Source: Blasia pusilla (Eukaryota; Marchantiophyta; Marchantiopsida; Blasiales). From it: a stretch of DNA of 64,000 nucleotides. The stretch is from the NCBI GenBank assembly GCA_050084515.1, contig CM114273.1:33170001-33234000 (forward strand). The letters run 5' to 3'. Of the stretch, positions 1 to 11,889 are shown piece by piece; within the stretch, counting starts at the first letter, position 1; each line of letters opens with the position of its first letter. The translations under genes were made by a program, and so were the position numbers. Under the pieces are notes generated by a model that saw only the letters and a list, made by a program, of their open reading frames with translations, had not been told where the DNA came from and ran no database searches.

Positions 1-320
1 AAGCAAAATGACTGAGTCATTTAAGTTACTTATATTTATGACTAAGTGAGTCATTATATATTACTATGTGTGTCATTTTATACAATTGTAAGAGTTATAG
101 ATGTATGAAATTACTCGTCCAATCATATAGAATGATTCATATAGTAATTCATTTTTATTTATTTGAAAGAACTAGTTGTGAATCATTTTAAATGATTGTA
201 GGTGTTGTTTACACGACTAAGTCAATTATATTAATTATTGCTTCCAATCATGATCTGCCAATTTGAGTTCTTACATTCAATATTTTAATCATTTACATGA
301 CTCCGTGAGTCGTTACTTAT
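1..320. repeat. AT-rich region with TGAGTCA-type subterminal motifs (CACTA-like)
   Basis: This AT-rich stretch has many copies of short motifs of the type TGAGTCATT and ATGACT in both orientations. The same motif set appears at 15840-16030 just inside a CACTA-type end. CACTA transposons carry arrays of short subterminal repeats, so this could be the other end of the same element, whose terminus would lie just left of the window. That link is inference; only the shared motifs are seen. Confidence 0.35.
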
Positions 321-916
321 CACTACACCAAACATAGTTTATTATTGCACCAAATAGTGTTGGCTAATATGGTTTATTATTTAGTTATTGTCCAATTAAA
401 TAACTTATATAAGGCCTAGTTAGGGATTGTTCTAATTTGATTGAAGATGCATATATCACTGACTAACATTTTTGGCTTTCGTTCTCCACTTTCAGCTTGA
501 AAGATTTTTTTTTGATAAAACCTGTAGTGGCCCGAGTTTAAGATGATTATCCCATAATCATATAGACATGGATATGGGGACCAACTCATGGAGAGAGAAT
601 CAACTTGTCCCCGACTCCAAATGGATCTCAAGGCAGTTGCCACATGAATTTGAGACATCAAAGCGGTCTCAAGGAGATACTTTAGAAGCATAAATGCCCA
701 TGAACATGAGAAAGTCTAAGGGGTAAGATTATGAAAAAAACCATCAACATCGCTAGGTTAGTTCCAATTGAAGGACTCGGAAAAAGGAGCGGGCTAAACA
801 TCAATTATAACATCACTATCACAAGAGTTGTGTGATTGTAGATGACCGTTGTGCGACTCACTCGCGCCAGCCACATAAGCGCACTTACCAATCCGAGAAA
901 TATCGTCAATCCATAT
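321..916. other. No recognisable gene
   Basis: Only short open frames without recognisable motifs occur here. A CACTA...TAGTG pair at 321-358 encloses just 38 bp and is probably chance. Confidence 0.5.
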
Positions 917-1541
917 TGTCACGTCTTTTAGGATAGATCGGTGAGATCTAATAGAGTGCCTTAGTGATTAGTGGAGGAAACACTCAAGAGGTTGAGGATG
1001 ACGTGCTGAGGCCCTAGCATCCTGAGAGAGCAGGTTTCCCCTTTGTTTCGGCTCATTTGGAGCCATATTGAGGAATTTACTATTTTAGGTAAATACCATT
1101 TTGAGTATATGATCAAGTTTCTATTTTTGGTAAGTGGCCCTTCACCTCCTACATTAGGTCAAGAGCCAAGGAGATGACTTGGGAGCATAAGTTACCATGG
1201 GAGAGCTTGGGAGAGGGGAGGGGTATACCTCAAGCAGAGAAAGCTTGAGAGCTCATTCTCTCTTTGTTGAACCTCTTGGCACAAGGCGGTGGAGCTATGG
1301 TCCCTTGCCTTGTGAGTGTAACCCAAGCCTCTCATTAGGAGAGTGGATTTGGTTTGATATTGAGAGAGACATGTGAGAGTGCACACATGTGAGAGCTATG
1401 GTGTTGTGAGAGAGATTGGATCTTATTTTAATTGGAGATATTTTAGTACTTCTTGTCTCGTTGTTTGGATGCCATGAGTTAGCATGGGATCGTGCGTGTT
1501 TGTGTGTTTGTTCGATGACAGCGATGTGTATGCGCACGACA
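917..1541 (+). repeat. Solo A-B terminal unit of the E1/E2 retroelement family
   Basis: The unit starts TGTCACGTC and ends CGACA. It is clearly similar along its length to the A2-B2 end of E1 (13585-14224) and E2 (44596-45214). No internal retroelement sequence or preceding B copy is present, so it looks like a solo unit left by recombination between A1 and A2. Its B part lacks about 15 bp near 1523 relative to the others. The flanks (ATAT on the left, ACAC on the right) do not form a target duplication, so the copy is old or rearranged. Confidence 0.75.
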
Positions 1542-1737
1542 ACACCCACTTGCACTTCTTTGTCTCCTCGTGCTTCCAACATCCATACATCCAAAATCCA
1601 TGTAGGAACCCATCTACAAGAACTGTACCATGCACTGAAGCTTCTAACTGACACCAAATGGCTCCCCTCCCAAAGAATTGATGATGTACAGCAATGAGAG
1701 ATCCTTAAGAACCCGTGCACAAACATAGACAAGAATA

Positions 1738-2874
<1,137 letters not shown>

Positions 2875-2964
<90 letters not shown>
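2875..2964. repeat. (AG)45 dinucleotide microsatellite
   Basis: Ninety bases of uninterrupted AG. The Arg-Glu repeat frame across it is an artefact. Confidence 0.97.
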
Positions 2965-2966
<2 letters not shown>

Positions 2967-3880
2967 GGACAAAGTGAAACTTGTACTCAAAGGGCAAAAA
3001 TAGTGGAACGAGAAAGGATTGAAATCTCAACTTTTAACAAGAATGGGCCACACTAACATCGAGCAAGCTGCAATCAAGGCAGAGTGAATCACTTAGGACA
3101 ATTCATAATGGAAGAGCAATGACACTCCCTGCATTTATAAGAACGAGTACACATAACCAAGCCTTGAGCCCCTGCAAACAAGGAGCGATAAGTAATCATC
3201 AATAAGCAATCCACCTAGGTTCTGCTAGAAGTAGATCTAAGTCTCTTTGAGGTGAGTGTTCCACAACAGGCATTTTGCCACTGCACACCTCAAACATAAG
3301 CTAGTACATACACTAAAGCAGTGCGCGCCTTGGATGATACGCATATCAATCTAGTCAAGCCACTCAATCGACAGGAATGCAATGCAATCAGTCTCCATTT
3401 GTTTGCAACCTCAACCGATAATCAATTTTCCGCCTTAATCTTATGTCCTTCCAATCACTTGTAACATCCTACTTGTCTGCCGTCTCTCAATCCTCCTCTT
3501 TCTCCTTTGCAGCCTTTTAACCTCCTTTGTGGCCTCTCTAATTTTCACTCTCCCAATTTTATTCTCTCACTCAAGCGGCACCTCGGATCAGAGGAACGGC
3601 CTTTCAATGTCATTCACGTGACCTCTCAATCTCCTCCTCTCTCGTGTTTGTAGCTGGTAAAATAGTCGTCTCTTTGTATTGGTGTTCTCTCAATCTCCTC
3701 TCTCGCGTTTGTTCTCGCGCCCTCTCAATTTTTACCTCTCTTCGTGTTCATGTGGAGTCTATAGCTCACGTGCTTTTGCCTAGTTTCCATCCGCCCTTGC
3801 GAGCCCTCGCACATTCAAATATCAAAACCCTAAGAAATGTTTTTGGAAGATACACTAAAAGAAGAAAACATATTTGAGGT
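2965..3880. other. No recognisable gene
   Basis: The stretch from about 3480 is pyrimidine-rich, with many CTCTCAATC repeats. No coding or RNA feature could be supported. Confidence 0.5.
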
Positions 3881-3909
3881 GAGATAGCTCTGTAGCTCAT
3901 TGGTTAGGA
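3881..3909 (+). repeat. tRNA-like / SINE sequence, 5' part with box A, split by E1
   Basis: Positions 3893-3909 (TAGCTCATTGGTTAGGA) resemble a tRNA D-arm and pol III box A. The sequence is interrupted by E1, whose AGGA target duplication is 3906-3909 and 14225-14228. Removing E1 and one AGGA joins it to a box-B-like GGTTCAACACT at 14254-14264, at roughly tRNA spacing. It could be a degenerate tRNA gene or the head of a tRNA-derived SINE; the A/T-rich tail after 14280 slightly favours a SINE. Confidence 0.5.
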
Positions 3910-4423
3910 TGTCACATCTTTTAGGATAGATCGGTGGGATCTAATAGAGCGCCTTCATGAGTAGTGGAGGACATGCCCAGTAGGTCGAGGGTGACTTGCT
4001 GAGGCCCTTGGAAACCTGAGATAGCAGTTTTCCCCTTCGTTTCGGCTCATTTGGAGCCATATTGAGGAACTTACTATTTTAGGTAAGTGCCATTTTGAGT
4101 ATATGATCGACTTACTATTTTTGGTAAGTGGCCCTTGACCTCCTACATCAGGTCAAGAGCCAAGGAGGTGACTTGGGAGAATAGGTTACCATGGAGAGAG
4201 CTTGGGAGAGGAGAGGGGTATACCTCAAGGAGAGAAAGCTTGAGAGCTCATTCTCTCTTTGTTGAACCTCTTGGCATGAGGCGGCGGAGTTATGGTACCT
4301 TGCCTTGTGAGTGTAACCCAAGCCTCTCATTAGGAGAGTGGGTTTGGTTTGACATGAGAGAGATTGCACACCTTTGAGAGCTATGGTGTGAGATGGTGGA
4401 GAGAGAGATTGGATCTTACTTTA
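3910..4423 (+). repeat. E1 terminal repeat A1
   Basis: This 514-bp segment matches A2 at 13585-14097 with few differences. It is followed directly by internal sequence (ACAAAGAGAG), not by segment B. The same A1-to-internal join occurs in E2 at 18893. All A copies contain the small inverted repeat GGCTC-ATTTG-GAGCC. No tRNA-type primer-binding site (TGGTATCAGAGC-like) is seen right after it. Confidence 0.85.
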
Positions 4424-5013
4424 CAAAGAGAGAATAAGAGAATGAGAGAGTGAGAGAGCTTCATGGGGGAGCTCATTGGTCACTCGCTATTTTTGTAGGT
4501 TGGGGACCGTGTTCCCCGTTCAGCGGCTCATGGGAGTGCTCACCGGAGCAAGGGCTGCTTTCATTACTCTTTGCATTTGCCGATTTTTCGTGTGGAAGAG
4601 TGGCGCGCGTAAGCGCTGCCCAATTTCTGATAGGGATTGAGTATGGGGGCGGGTTGCCCCATGCTGGTGCTCTCGGGAGCACCATGTAGCTTGCTGATTT
4701 GTATTTTTACAGATGTTACATTTTCGTTGGGAGAAATCAGCGCGGGAGCGCTGCCGAATTTTGTGTAGGAGAAAGAGATATTGGGCTTTACGACAGTCCC
4801 CGTCAGTTTTTACTAAAATGTCCGATTCTAAATATTTTTTATGATAGCGTAGATCTGAAGCTGTGCACGTTGTGCAACAAATAGTGCACAATTTGAAGTT
4901 GTGAGCAAAAAGTTATGGGCAATCTTGTAAAGCTGCCATTGCTAGGCGATTTTTAGGGTTAAATCGTGCAAACCCTAAATCAGCCGCCACACCGCCGGCG
5001 GCCGTCGCCATCA

Positions 5014-5160
5014 TAGTCACCATCAACGGTCGACGGTCAACCGTCACAATCAACGGTTAACCATCACCGTCGACGGTCAACCGTCACCGTCATCGGTCGG
5101 CCGTCAACATCAGCGGTCAACCGTCACTGTCAAGGGTCCACCGTCCATTGTCCACCCTTT
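5014..5160 (+). repeat. E1 leader tandem repeat (about 20-bp units)
   Basis: Degenerate tandem copies of a unit like GTCACCGTCAACGGTCAACC lie in the untranslated leader between A1 and Gag. E2 has the equivalent array at 29050-29200 with a slightly different unit, so the array is a family feature that evolves by unit turnover. Each unit contains inverted GGTCAACC/GGTTGACC-like pieces that could fold. Confidence 0.8.
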
Positions 5161-6402
5161 GGGTGCCATTGCCGCCATTACGGAGTGGAGGGTCTTCCAT
5201 GACGTTCGTTGATTCCTTGACTTGCGTCGCCACCACGCATTTTTGCTTTGGCCGCCACCGTCATCACGTTTCTTCATCAACCAGTGAAGGCAGATGACCT
5301 CCGGTTATGGTGTTTGAGTTTTGATTTCATGCTGCTATGTTGTGATTGGTAGCCGCTCGACGACGATCGAGTATCGTGCCGTGACGCCCGTAGCCGCAAC
5401 GCGCCGCCGATTGCCGCGCCATGCCGCTCGTGGCCGCACCGCACCATCTCGATCGCGGAGCCGCACCGTCATTGTGGAGCAGAGTGTGGGATTATTATTG
5501 ATTGAGGAGGGTATGCCGCCGAGTGCCGCATCCCACCATCGAGGGCCGTGTCGTTCGTAGCCGTTCCGTGCCGCCGCAACGCCGCACCATTCCGCTGGGA
5601 CCGCACTGTCTATCGAGGAGTTTTGAGCAAAGATCGCGACGGGAGGAGTATGACTTGCTGATTGGAGGAGTTGTCTCCACGATCGAGTTGGGGTCGAGAT
5701 TTGCAGTTGCTGAGGAGCGACATCGACATGTGTTCAGGTTACCCATTCTGGTCCTTTACCCTCCACGTGTGAGGGATTTTGGGATTTATTTGGGGATATT
5801 GGGTGTGTGGATGATGAGAGCATCATTTATGTATGTGGTTTAGGGGACATAGACCTGTGTGGGATGTCCGGAGTTGAGGGTAGGTTGTCGACGAGATGAT
5901 AGCCTGGTCGATTTGCCGCACCACGCCGCGTGTTGCCGCACGTTACACGTCTCGGGGAGAGAGAGTGTAGATCGAGTGCCGCATGTTTGGGATGAGTGAT
6001 TGAGGGATTCCTCACGAGGTTCAGAGTGATCGAGTGAGAGGGGCACGAGGATCATCACGGAGTCTGTTCGGGACTTTGAGAGGCGAGGTGGTGAACCCGA
6101 GAGTAGCTCTAGAGGTTTTACGCGGAGTGGCGCGAGGTTTCGAGGGTCTCCACGTGAGGGACCACCTCGACCTCCTTCTCGTGTCATCGTCACGAGGGGA
6201 GGGGTGTAGAGGAGTTTGTGAGCACATTGCCACACATTGTGAGTGGTCCTACTGGGTTGGGCATACAAGATGGACGATCGGGGTAGAGGACGCGTGAGGT
6301 TTTGGTGCGTGAGGCACGATTGAGTTGCACGATTTTATAGCAGAGTTTAGGAGTTGGTGCGACTCCCGGGGCCAGGAACTCTAGAGAGTTCAACCGTTTG
6401 AC

Positions 6403-7050
6403 ATGGAACGGTATGTTCCAGCATTTAGAGGGGCGCCCATGGACGATTATCATGAGTTCTCTCAAAGATATGCATGTGAGATCGAGGCATGGAGGCTCTA
6501 CTATGACCCACATTATGTGTCATGGACGGAGCCGTTCCCAGATGAGGAGGAGGAGTCAGGAGAGGCTACTGCCTCTTCCACTAGTGATGTTTTAGGAGGG
6601 GTCATTCGCACGGGAGCAGTTGCACCGTCTTGTCGGGTTCGTTCCAGGTTCAACCTTGTGGTTGAGTTCTTTGCTGAGTTGAGGGCGAGCTACCAGGGGG
6701 TACGGACGGAGAAGTTGCGGAGCATCCACGACTTCGAGGCGCCGGGTGAGAGTTTGTGTGAGGCTTACACTCGCTTGCGCCGGTTGATCAACGTCACTCA
6801 GGGGGTGACAGAGGCTCAGGCTATCCAGTCATGGTATGCGATGCTGGACCGGACCCTGCGGACACGGGTGCGGGAGGGGGTGCTTCTTATGAACACCTCC
6901 CCTACGTTGAGAGATGTTTTTAGGACCGCCAAGAACATTGAGCGCAACATGGCGGAGGAGAGCGTAGCCACCATGGGTTCTGGGCGAGAGCAGTCACGAT
7001 TGTCGCACCACTGTGGCAAAGAACGTGGACTCGAGATAGGTCGATCGGGC
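6403..7050 (+). pseudogene. E1 Gag capsid-like region
   Basis: The frame encodes a Gag-type segment closely similar to the intact Gag of M (25902-26945). Shared stretches include PMDDYHEF near the start, then SYQGVRTEKLRS, EAYTRLRRLI and TLRDVFR. Gag packages element RNA into cytoplasmic particles. The upstream part (about 6230-6400) is recognisable but carries stops and frameshifts. The frame shifts again near 7010-7130, where the zinc knuckles continue in another frame. The open frame runs to 7347, but the sequence after about 7010 is out of frame. Confidence 0.8.
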
Positions 7051-7100
7051 ACCACGAGCTCGAGGAGGATACCAAGAGGCCGTGCCCACGAGAGACTGCG

Positions 7101-8035
7101 CCTTCATATGCTCAGAAAGAACCGCCTACTATTACTTGTTGGTCATGTGGTGGAGCCCATCATCAACGCGATTGCACTCGTCAGGGTCATGGACGTGTGC
7201 CTCAACATGGAGGAGGAGATGGTGCTACACCAGGAGGTTATCAGTGTGACTATTGTCAGAGGTATGGTCATACACGCGCCAGATGTTTTAGTTTACATCC
7301 TGAGTTACGTCTGGACCGAGGGCCAGAGAGGGCACCAGAGCGAGTAGCCGGTCCGAGTGGGCCTAGAGATCGTGCTCCAGGTGGTCCGTTGGGGGACGAG
7401 GAGCTGGAGTTGCCCGACAGGGTGGTGGAGCTGCCCGTGGAGGAGGTAGAGTACCACCACCTAGACGCGCCGAGGGAGATGCCAGACGTGAGGCTGGGAT
7501 GGCTGCTCAGATACAACAGCTACAGGAGAAGATTGCCGCTATGGCATTGAGGTTACCCGATGCGGGATCCGTGGCATCGACATCATATGGAGCAGCCAGA
7601 GATTTGGAGGATCCTGGATGGATGTGCGGGGTTGCCCAGATGGAGGCCACCGCAGTTGTGACGCGTGGAGCAGCCGCAGAGTTGGATCCACAGCGAGGGG
7701 AAGCCAGTAGACAGACTAGGCTTCCTAAATCTTTCACGTTGTCCGAAGCGATGAGGACCCCATCGATGGGTCCTCATCAAAGTTCCTGGAGAGTTGGTAA
7801 TGTTGTTGGTGTGCAAGCACGGAGGGCGATGGGAGAAGCGAGTGCGACGACTCCTATTGTTGATGCTCAAGAGGGGCATGTGTCGAGCACGTTGTTGGGG
7901 GCGGCCACCGTTGTGTATCGCACTCCTTTATTTTCTGCTTCCGATGTTGTGACGTTGGGAGGTACGCCCGCCGAGGCTTTTTGGCTGGCCGCTTCACTAT
8001 GTGAGCGCGGAGTTGGAGTTCCTGCATCACGTTGA
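7101..8035 (+). pseudogene. E1 nucleocapsid zinc knuckles and linker
   Basis: Two CCHC knuckles follow each other: CWSCGGAHHQRDC (from 7137) and CDYCQRYGHTRARC (about 7218-7260). Both lie in the frame ending at 7550. A frameshift then leads into a helical, Gln-rich segment (from 7499, AAQIQQLQEKIAAM) and a linker whose conserved pieces, such as LSEAMRTPSMGP and AELDPQRGEA, recur in E2 and M. Knuckles of this kind bind element RNA. The linker has no function I recognise. Confidence 0.8.
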
Positions 8036-8189
8036 GGTGATTGCAGAGGAGGTGATGGACTGCCCTTGAGCGGATGCTCGGGCCGCCCACGCCGATTCAT
8101 GGGGAGGTCTGCGGTCGCTAGGATGGCGGAGATGCCCGCTAGACCCGCGATAGAGCGTGCCATGGCTTCTCATGGTGTTGTGTTTGGAT

Positions 8190-8600
8190 AACCAAGGAGA
8201 GGTCTTCAGTTGGTGAGTCCTGCAGTAGAGCTTTTAGTCGCAGCAGCGTCTTGTTGATTCAGAGCGCAACCCTTGATGTTGGGGAAAGCGTCATTGAGAG
8301 GATTGGGCTTGACGAGAGCCGATGTGGAGTGTTGTCCATTTCGGATACAGACATCCTTGGGTGGAGCGAGTACCACACAATATATCACCCGACAGGAGGT
8401 CGTGGTGAGGATTCGCCCGGGACATCCTACAGATGAGTCCGTGGTGCGCGCCAAGGCGATAGTGACGATCCGAGTCCTAAGACGTCTTGGTTTGGAGAGC
8501 GATGTTATACCCGATGGGGTTTTCCTTGATTAGTGGGAGGAGTCAGCGTCCTACACACCAGGATGGCAGTCAGGTGATGGGCGCCTTAGCTCATTACCCG
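8190..8600 (+). pseudogene. E1 retropepsin-like aspartic protease
   Basis: The region aligns by eye with the protease of E2 (39605-40000) and M. The active-site stretch of the family reads LLDSGAQPLML. In E1 this point (about 8250-8280) is frameshifted. Downstream, SLGGASTTQYITRQE and the Asp-Val-Leu-Val-Gly segment are recognisable in separate frames. Retropepsins cut the Gag-Pol polyprotein. Confidence 0.65.
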
Positions 8601-8929
8601 TTCAATTCACAGGTGCAGTGATCGAGCAACGGCCAGGAGAGATGGCGACCTTAGCAAAGATTTAGCAAAGTGCCATCACTTGGCCTAGTGATTTGATTGA
8701 GGACATGTCCATGCAGAGGATATCCCGTTCTCGACATTTCTATGGAGAGGAGTGTTATGGTAGCCGCATCATTCCGTGGAGGAGAGGTGCGCTGTGGGGC
8801 TCGACCGAGGAGCTTCAACGATTGGCAAGATGCACGTGTAGACCGCGTGGAGCGCGGCGTTTGCACCGAGCGTGGCGGGTCCGAGGAACCCGAGGTAGCG
8901 GGGAGTGCTACGATGAAACCCTTGGATAC

Positions 8930-9925
8930 TACACCCATTGTGTGGTGTACCCGGAGGAGGGTATTCGAGTGTTAGATCTCTTTGGAGGATTAGCACCGGG
9001 TTAGCTTTGCATTTTGCAGGCGAGGAGTGCGAGTCAAAGAAGATTTGTATGTGGAGAGTGATGATGTTGCGAGGCGCGTCTCACTACGACATGTGGCATA
9101 ATTACGCCTACGTTTTCCCGACTTATTGTCTGCGTCCGTAGTAATGTGGGTACCGAGTTCCCTACCGAGGGATATTTTGTTGTTGGGGGCGCAAGACTTA
9201 GAGCGGGTAGGGACCATTGATTTGGTCATTGCTGGTTGGCCATGTCAAGGCCAATCAAGTCTTTGGCCGGACGAGGCGGGTTGGCGACACTCGGTCCAGG
9301 TTGTTTTGGGAGATGTTGAGGGTCTTACGGCGATTGTAGGAGCACTAGTCTCGTTCTCACCTACATTTCGGAGAATGTGCCGATCTTAGAGACTCAGGTC
9401 ACGGTCGTGACGAGTGCTCATCAGTGCGTGCAGATCGCCCAGAAAGTGTTCTTGGATGCGGCGAGTGTAGGTTCTAGAGCCCATCGCTGCGTCTATGGTG
9501 GACCAACTTGGTGCCCCATGTGGTGTTATGGAGGGCGATGCAGAGTGGAGCGCCCCTCCCCTTTGTTAGTGGATTCCATTTCGATCCAGTCGCCGATCAC
9601 AGCAAGCGGTGAGGCACGATGATCGACCACCGCTGATTGTGGTCAACAGGTAGGGTAGGCGGGCGCGGGCGCCTTGCCCACGTTTGTGAGTTTTCCGCTT
9701 CCTATGCATACAAGGAGGCCGGTCCTAGCTTGGTTTGGGATGACCAGGTTCAGCGGTTGGTGGAGCCCAACGCCGACGAGAGAGAGCGAGCGATGGGATT
9801 TCCCACAGGAGTGACGGCAGTACCATCAGTGTCAGAGGCATCACGATGCCATGTCTTGGGTCAGGCGATGGACTTGAACTGCTTGACATGGATCCTTAGC
9901 TTGGGAGTGGGAGCGGCGTCGTATG
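8930..9925 (+). pseudogene. E1 C5-cytosine DNA methyltransferase domain
   Basis: C5-methyltransferase motifs appear in order, though across frames. Motif I is VLDLFGG (about 8970-8990), the S-adenosylmethionine loop. Motif IV is DLVIAGWPCQGQS, with the catalytic Cys codon at 9243-9245. Motif VI is ENV at 9371-9379. A motif VIII-like GSRAHR lies near 9470, ERAMGFPTGVT near 9785, and a motif X-like LGQAMDLN near 9855. This set is diagnostic of the DNMT/Dcm superfamily, which methylates cytosine in DNA. The domain lies between protease and RT in E1, E2 and M. Methyltransferase-bearing retrotransposons are known from dinoflagellates and charophytes. Frameshifts (for example between motifs IV and VI) make this copy non-functional as it stands. 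Confidence 0.88.
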
Positions 9926-10199
9926 AGATCGCGACAGATCACAATGGTTGCGCAGGAGCCCCATGCCTACCGAGACGGTGGAGGCGTGGGTGGGGCGAGA
10001 CCCGAGGAGATCTACGCACCATGGGAGATCGGGAGAGACACCCTTGACTTCTTGGGATGTTTTGAAGGTACGCAAGGAGATGATAGCCACAACATTGAGC
10101 GTGGTTTGGGCACTACACGTGGAGGAGATCGAGTTTGCGTTGGTCGCAGGAGAGCGGCCGAGTGTTGTTGTTCGAGACGGGGTTGCACCATAGCAACCA

Positions 10200-10940
10200 C
10201 CGATACCCGCCACGGAGAGTCCTACCGTAGTCACGATGGAGACTTGGGAGCCGATATGGGCCCTAAGTTGACAGGAGGAGAGAGCGCCAAATACATCAGT
10301 TCCTCGGGAGTTATAGGAGCCGCTGCGTTTAGCATGGAGGATTTGGGTACGTTGAAGGACCGGGATCCGCATTGAGTTGTCGAGTGATATGCCGATCTTC
10401 CGACGACCCTACAGTGTACTGATGATATGGAGAGGGCTCGATTGAGTAGGAGCCAAGACTTGGTCGGAGCAGACTAGTGGAGATGTCGCATGGGGAGTAT
10501 GCATCTACCACCGCCATGCCCGCCAAGAAGGATGTGCATGGCAACCGGACGGATAGGCAGATGTGTGGGGATTACCGACCTATCAATCGGCGATTTAAGT
10601 CCGATAGGTATGCCATGCCCACCCGTGAGGAGATCTTTGATGCGATTGGTCACGCAAAGGTCTTGATTCATTGATTTATGAGTCGATACCATCACCGCCT
10701 ATCGATTGGAGGACAAAGCGTAAGACGGCATTTTGGGGCATCGATCCTCACGGGAAGGATTGTTTGTACTAGTGGCGGTTCTTACCATTTGGGTTAAAGA
10801 ACGCCGCGGCTGAGTTTCAGAGGGTCATGGATAGGATCTTGGCTGGTCTGGATTTTTCTAGGTGTTATATTGACGACATCGTAGTCTTTAGCGCCACGGT
10901 TGAGGAGCATGAGCAACATCTAGAGGAGGTGTTTTGACGA
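10200..10940 (+). pseudogene. E1 reverse transcriptase
   Basis: Recognisable gypsy RT blocks include MPAKKDVHGN, MCGDYRPINRR and RYAMPTREEIFDAIGHAKV (10480-10670). They are followed in other frames by the PFGLKNAAAEFQ-type block and the catalytic CYIDDIVVFS (about 10860-10890). The order and motifs match Ty3/gypsy RT, which copies element RNA into cDNA. Frameshifts near 10670 and 10935 break the protein. Confidence 0.88.
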
Positions 10941-11753
10941 TTGCAATTACATGGGCTGAAGCTACATCCAGGCAAGTGCAAGTTCTTCTACGACCAGATT
11001 GAGTACTTGGGTCATACGATATACCCAGGGGGCCTTGGTGTTCAGCAGACGAAGGTAGAGGCTATCTCACGCATTCCACGCCCTACAGATGTGAGCCGTG
11101 TTCGCACATTCATGGAATTGGCGAACTTCTATCGACGATACGTCAAGGGATTCAATTCGATTGCGAAGCCGCTGACCTTTCTCACCAAGGTGGATCACGA
11201 GTGGCACTGGGGGGATGAGCAGGAGGGAGCATTTCAGTTGCTCAAGGACAAGTTGACGTCCGCACCCATCTTGAGGAGATCGATCAGGGGGCGTCCTTTC
11301 CACTTGCACACAGATTGGAGCATGTTGGGGCTTGGAGCGGTGCTCACCCAGCATGATGATGAGGGTAGAGAGTTTGTGGTGGCTTACGCTAGCCGCTCGA
11401 ACAACGCTGCAGAGGCGAAGTACAACTCGTATGAGGGTGAGTGCTTGGTCGGTGTGTGTGTCGCGCATTTTAGGTGTTACTTATTCGGCAACCCCTTTAC
11501 CATCATCACTGATCATCAACCACTGAAATGGTTGATGGAGTCCGACAAGCTTACAAGGAAGCTTGCGAGATGGGCTCTGTTGTTGCAGGAGTATGATTTT
11601 CAGGTGGTACATAGACCTGGAACGCTCAACCAGGATGCACATGGGTTGAGTCGTAACCCATGCCCGAGTCGGCCGAGATATGACCTGGAGCTCGATGGCA
11701 TGGAGAGAGTGATGAGGAGTCGGTGCCAGGATGGCGCGCGCCACCCTATTTAG
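10941..11753 (+). pseudogene. E1 RT connection and RNase H
   Basis: This open stretch of 270 codons starts in the RT thumb (LHPGKCKFFYDQIEYLGH). It continues through the conserved LANFYRRYVKGF block into RNase H, with TDWSMLGLGAVLTQHDDEG, YNSYEGECL and the TDHQPLKWL block. The family RNase H removes the RNA strand during reverse transcription. The ATG at 10941 is simply the first Met after a frameshift, so it is not a real start. Confidence 0.85.
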
Positions 11754-11889
11754 GCATGTTGGCTATGGAGAGCGAGTGTGGAGACTTCGATGGCGCAGGT
11801 CTAGTGGAGAGTCTTTGGATCCCGAGGCGGTGAGGACACGACAAGTGGCCGAGATATTCATGATGATGGAGTAGTCTTAGAGTACCTTC

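Noticed and set aside
321-358. CACTA...TAGTG pair as a tiny transposon
   Set aside because: Only 38 bp long, and the bases next to the two ends do not form an inverted repeat beyond CACTA.
3910-4423. Segment A as a complete ordinary LTR
   Set aside because: The 3' end of E1, E2 and M has B after A, and the target duplication follows B, so A alone does not make two identical terminal repeats.
8930-9925. Methyltransferase as an N6-adenine enzyme like those in DIRS elements
   Set aside because: The motifs are PCQ, ENV and GQAMDLN of C5-cytosine enzymes, with no DPPY-type motif.
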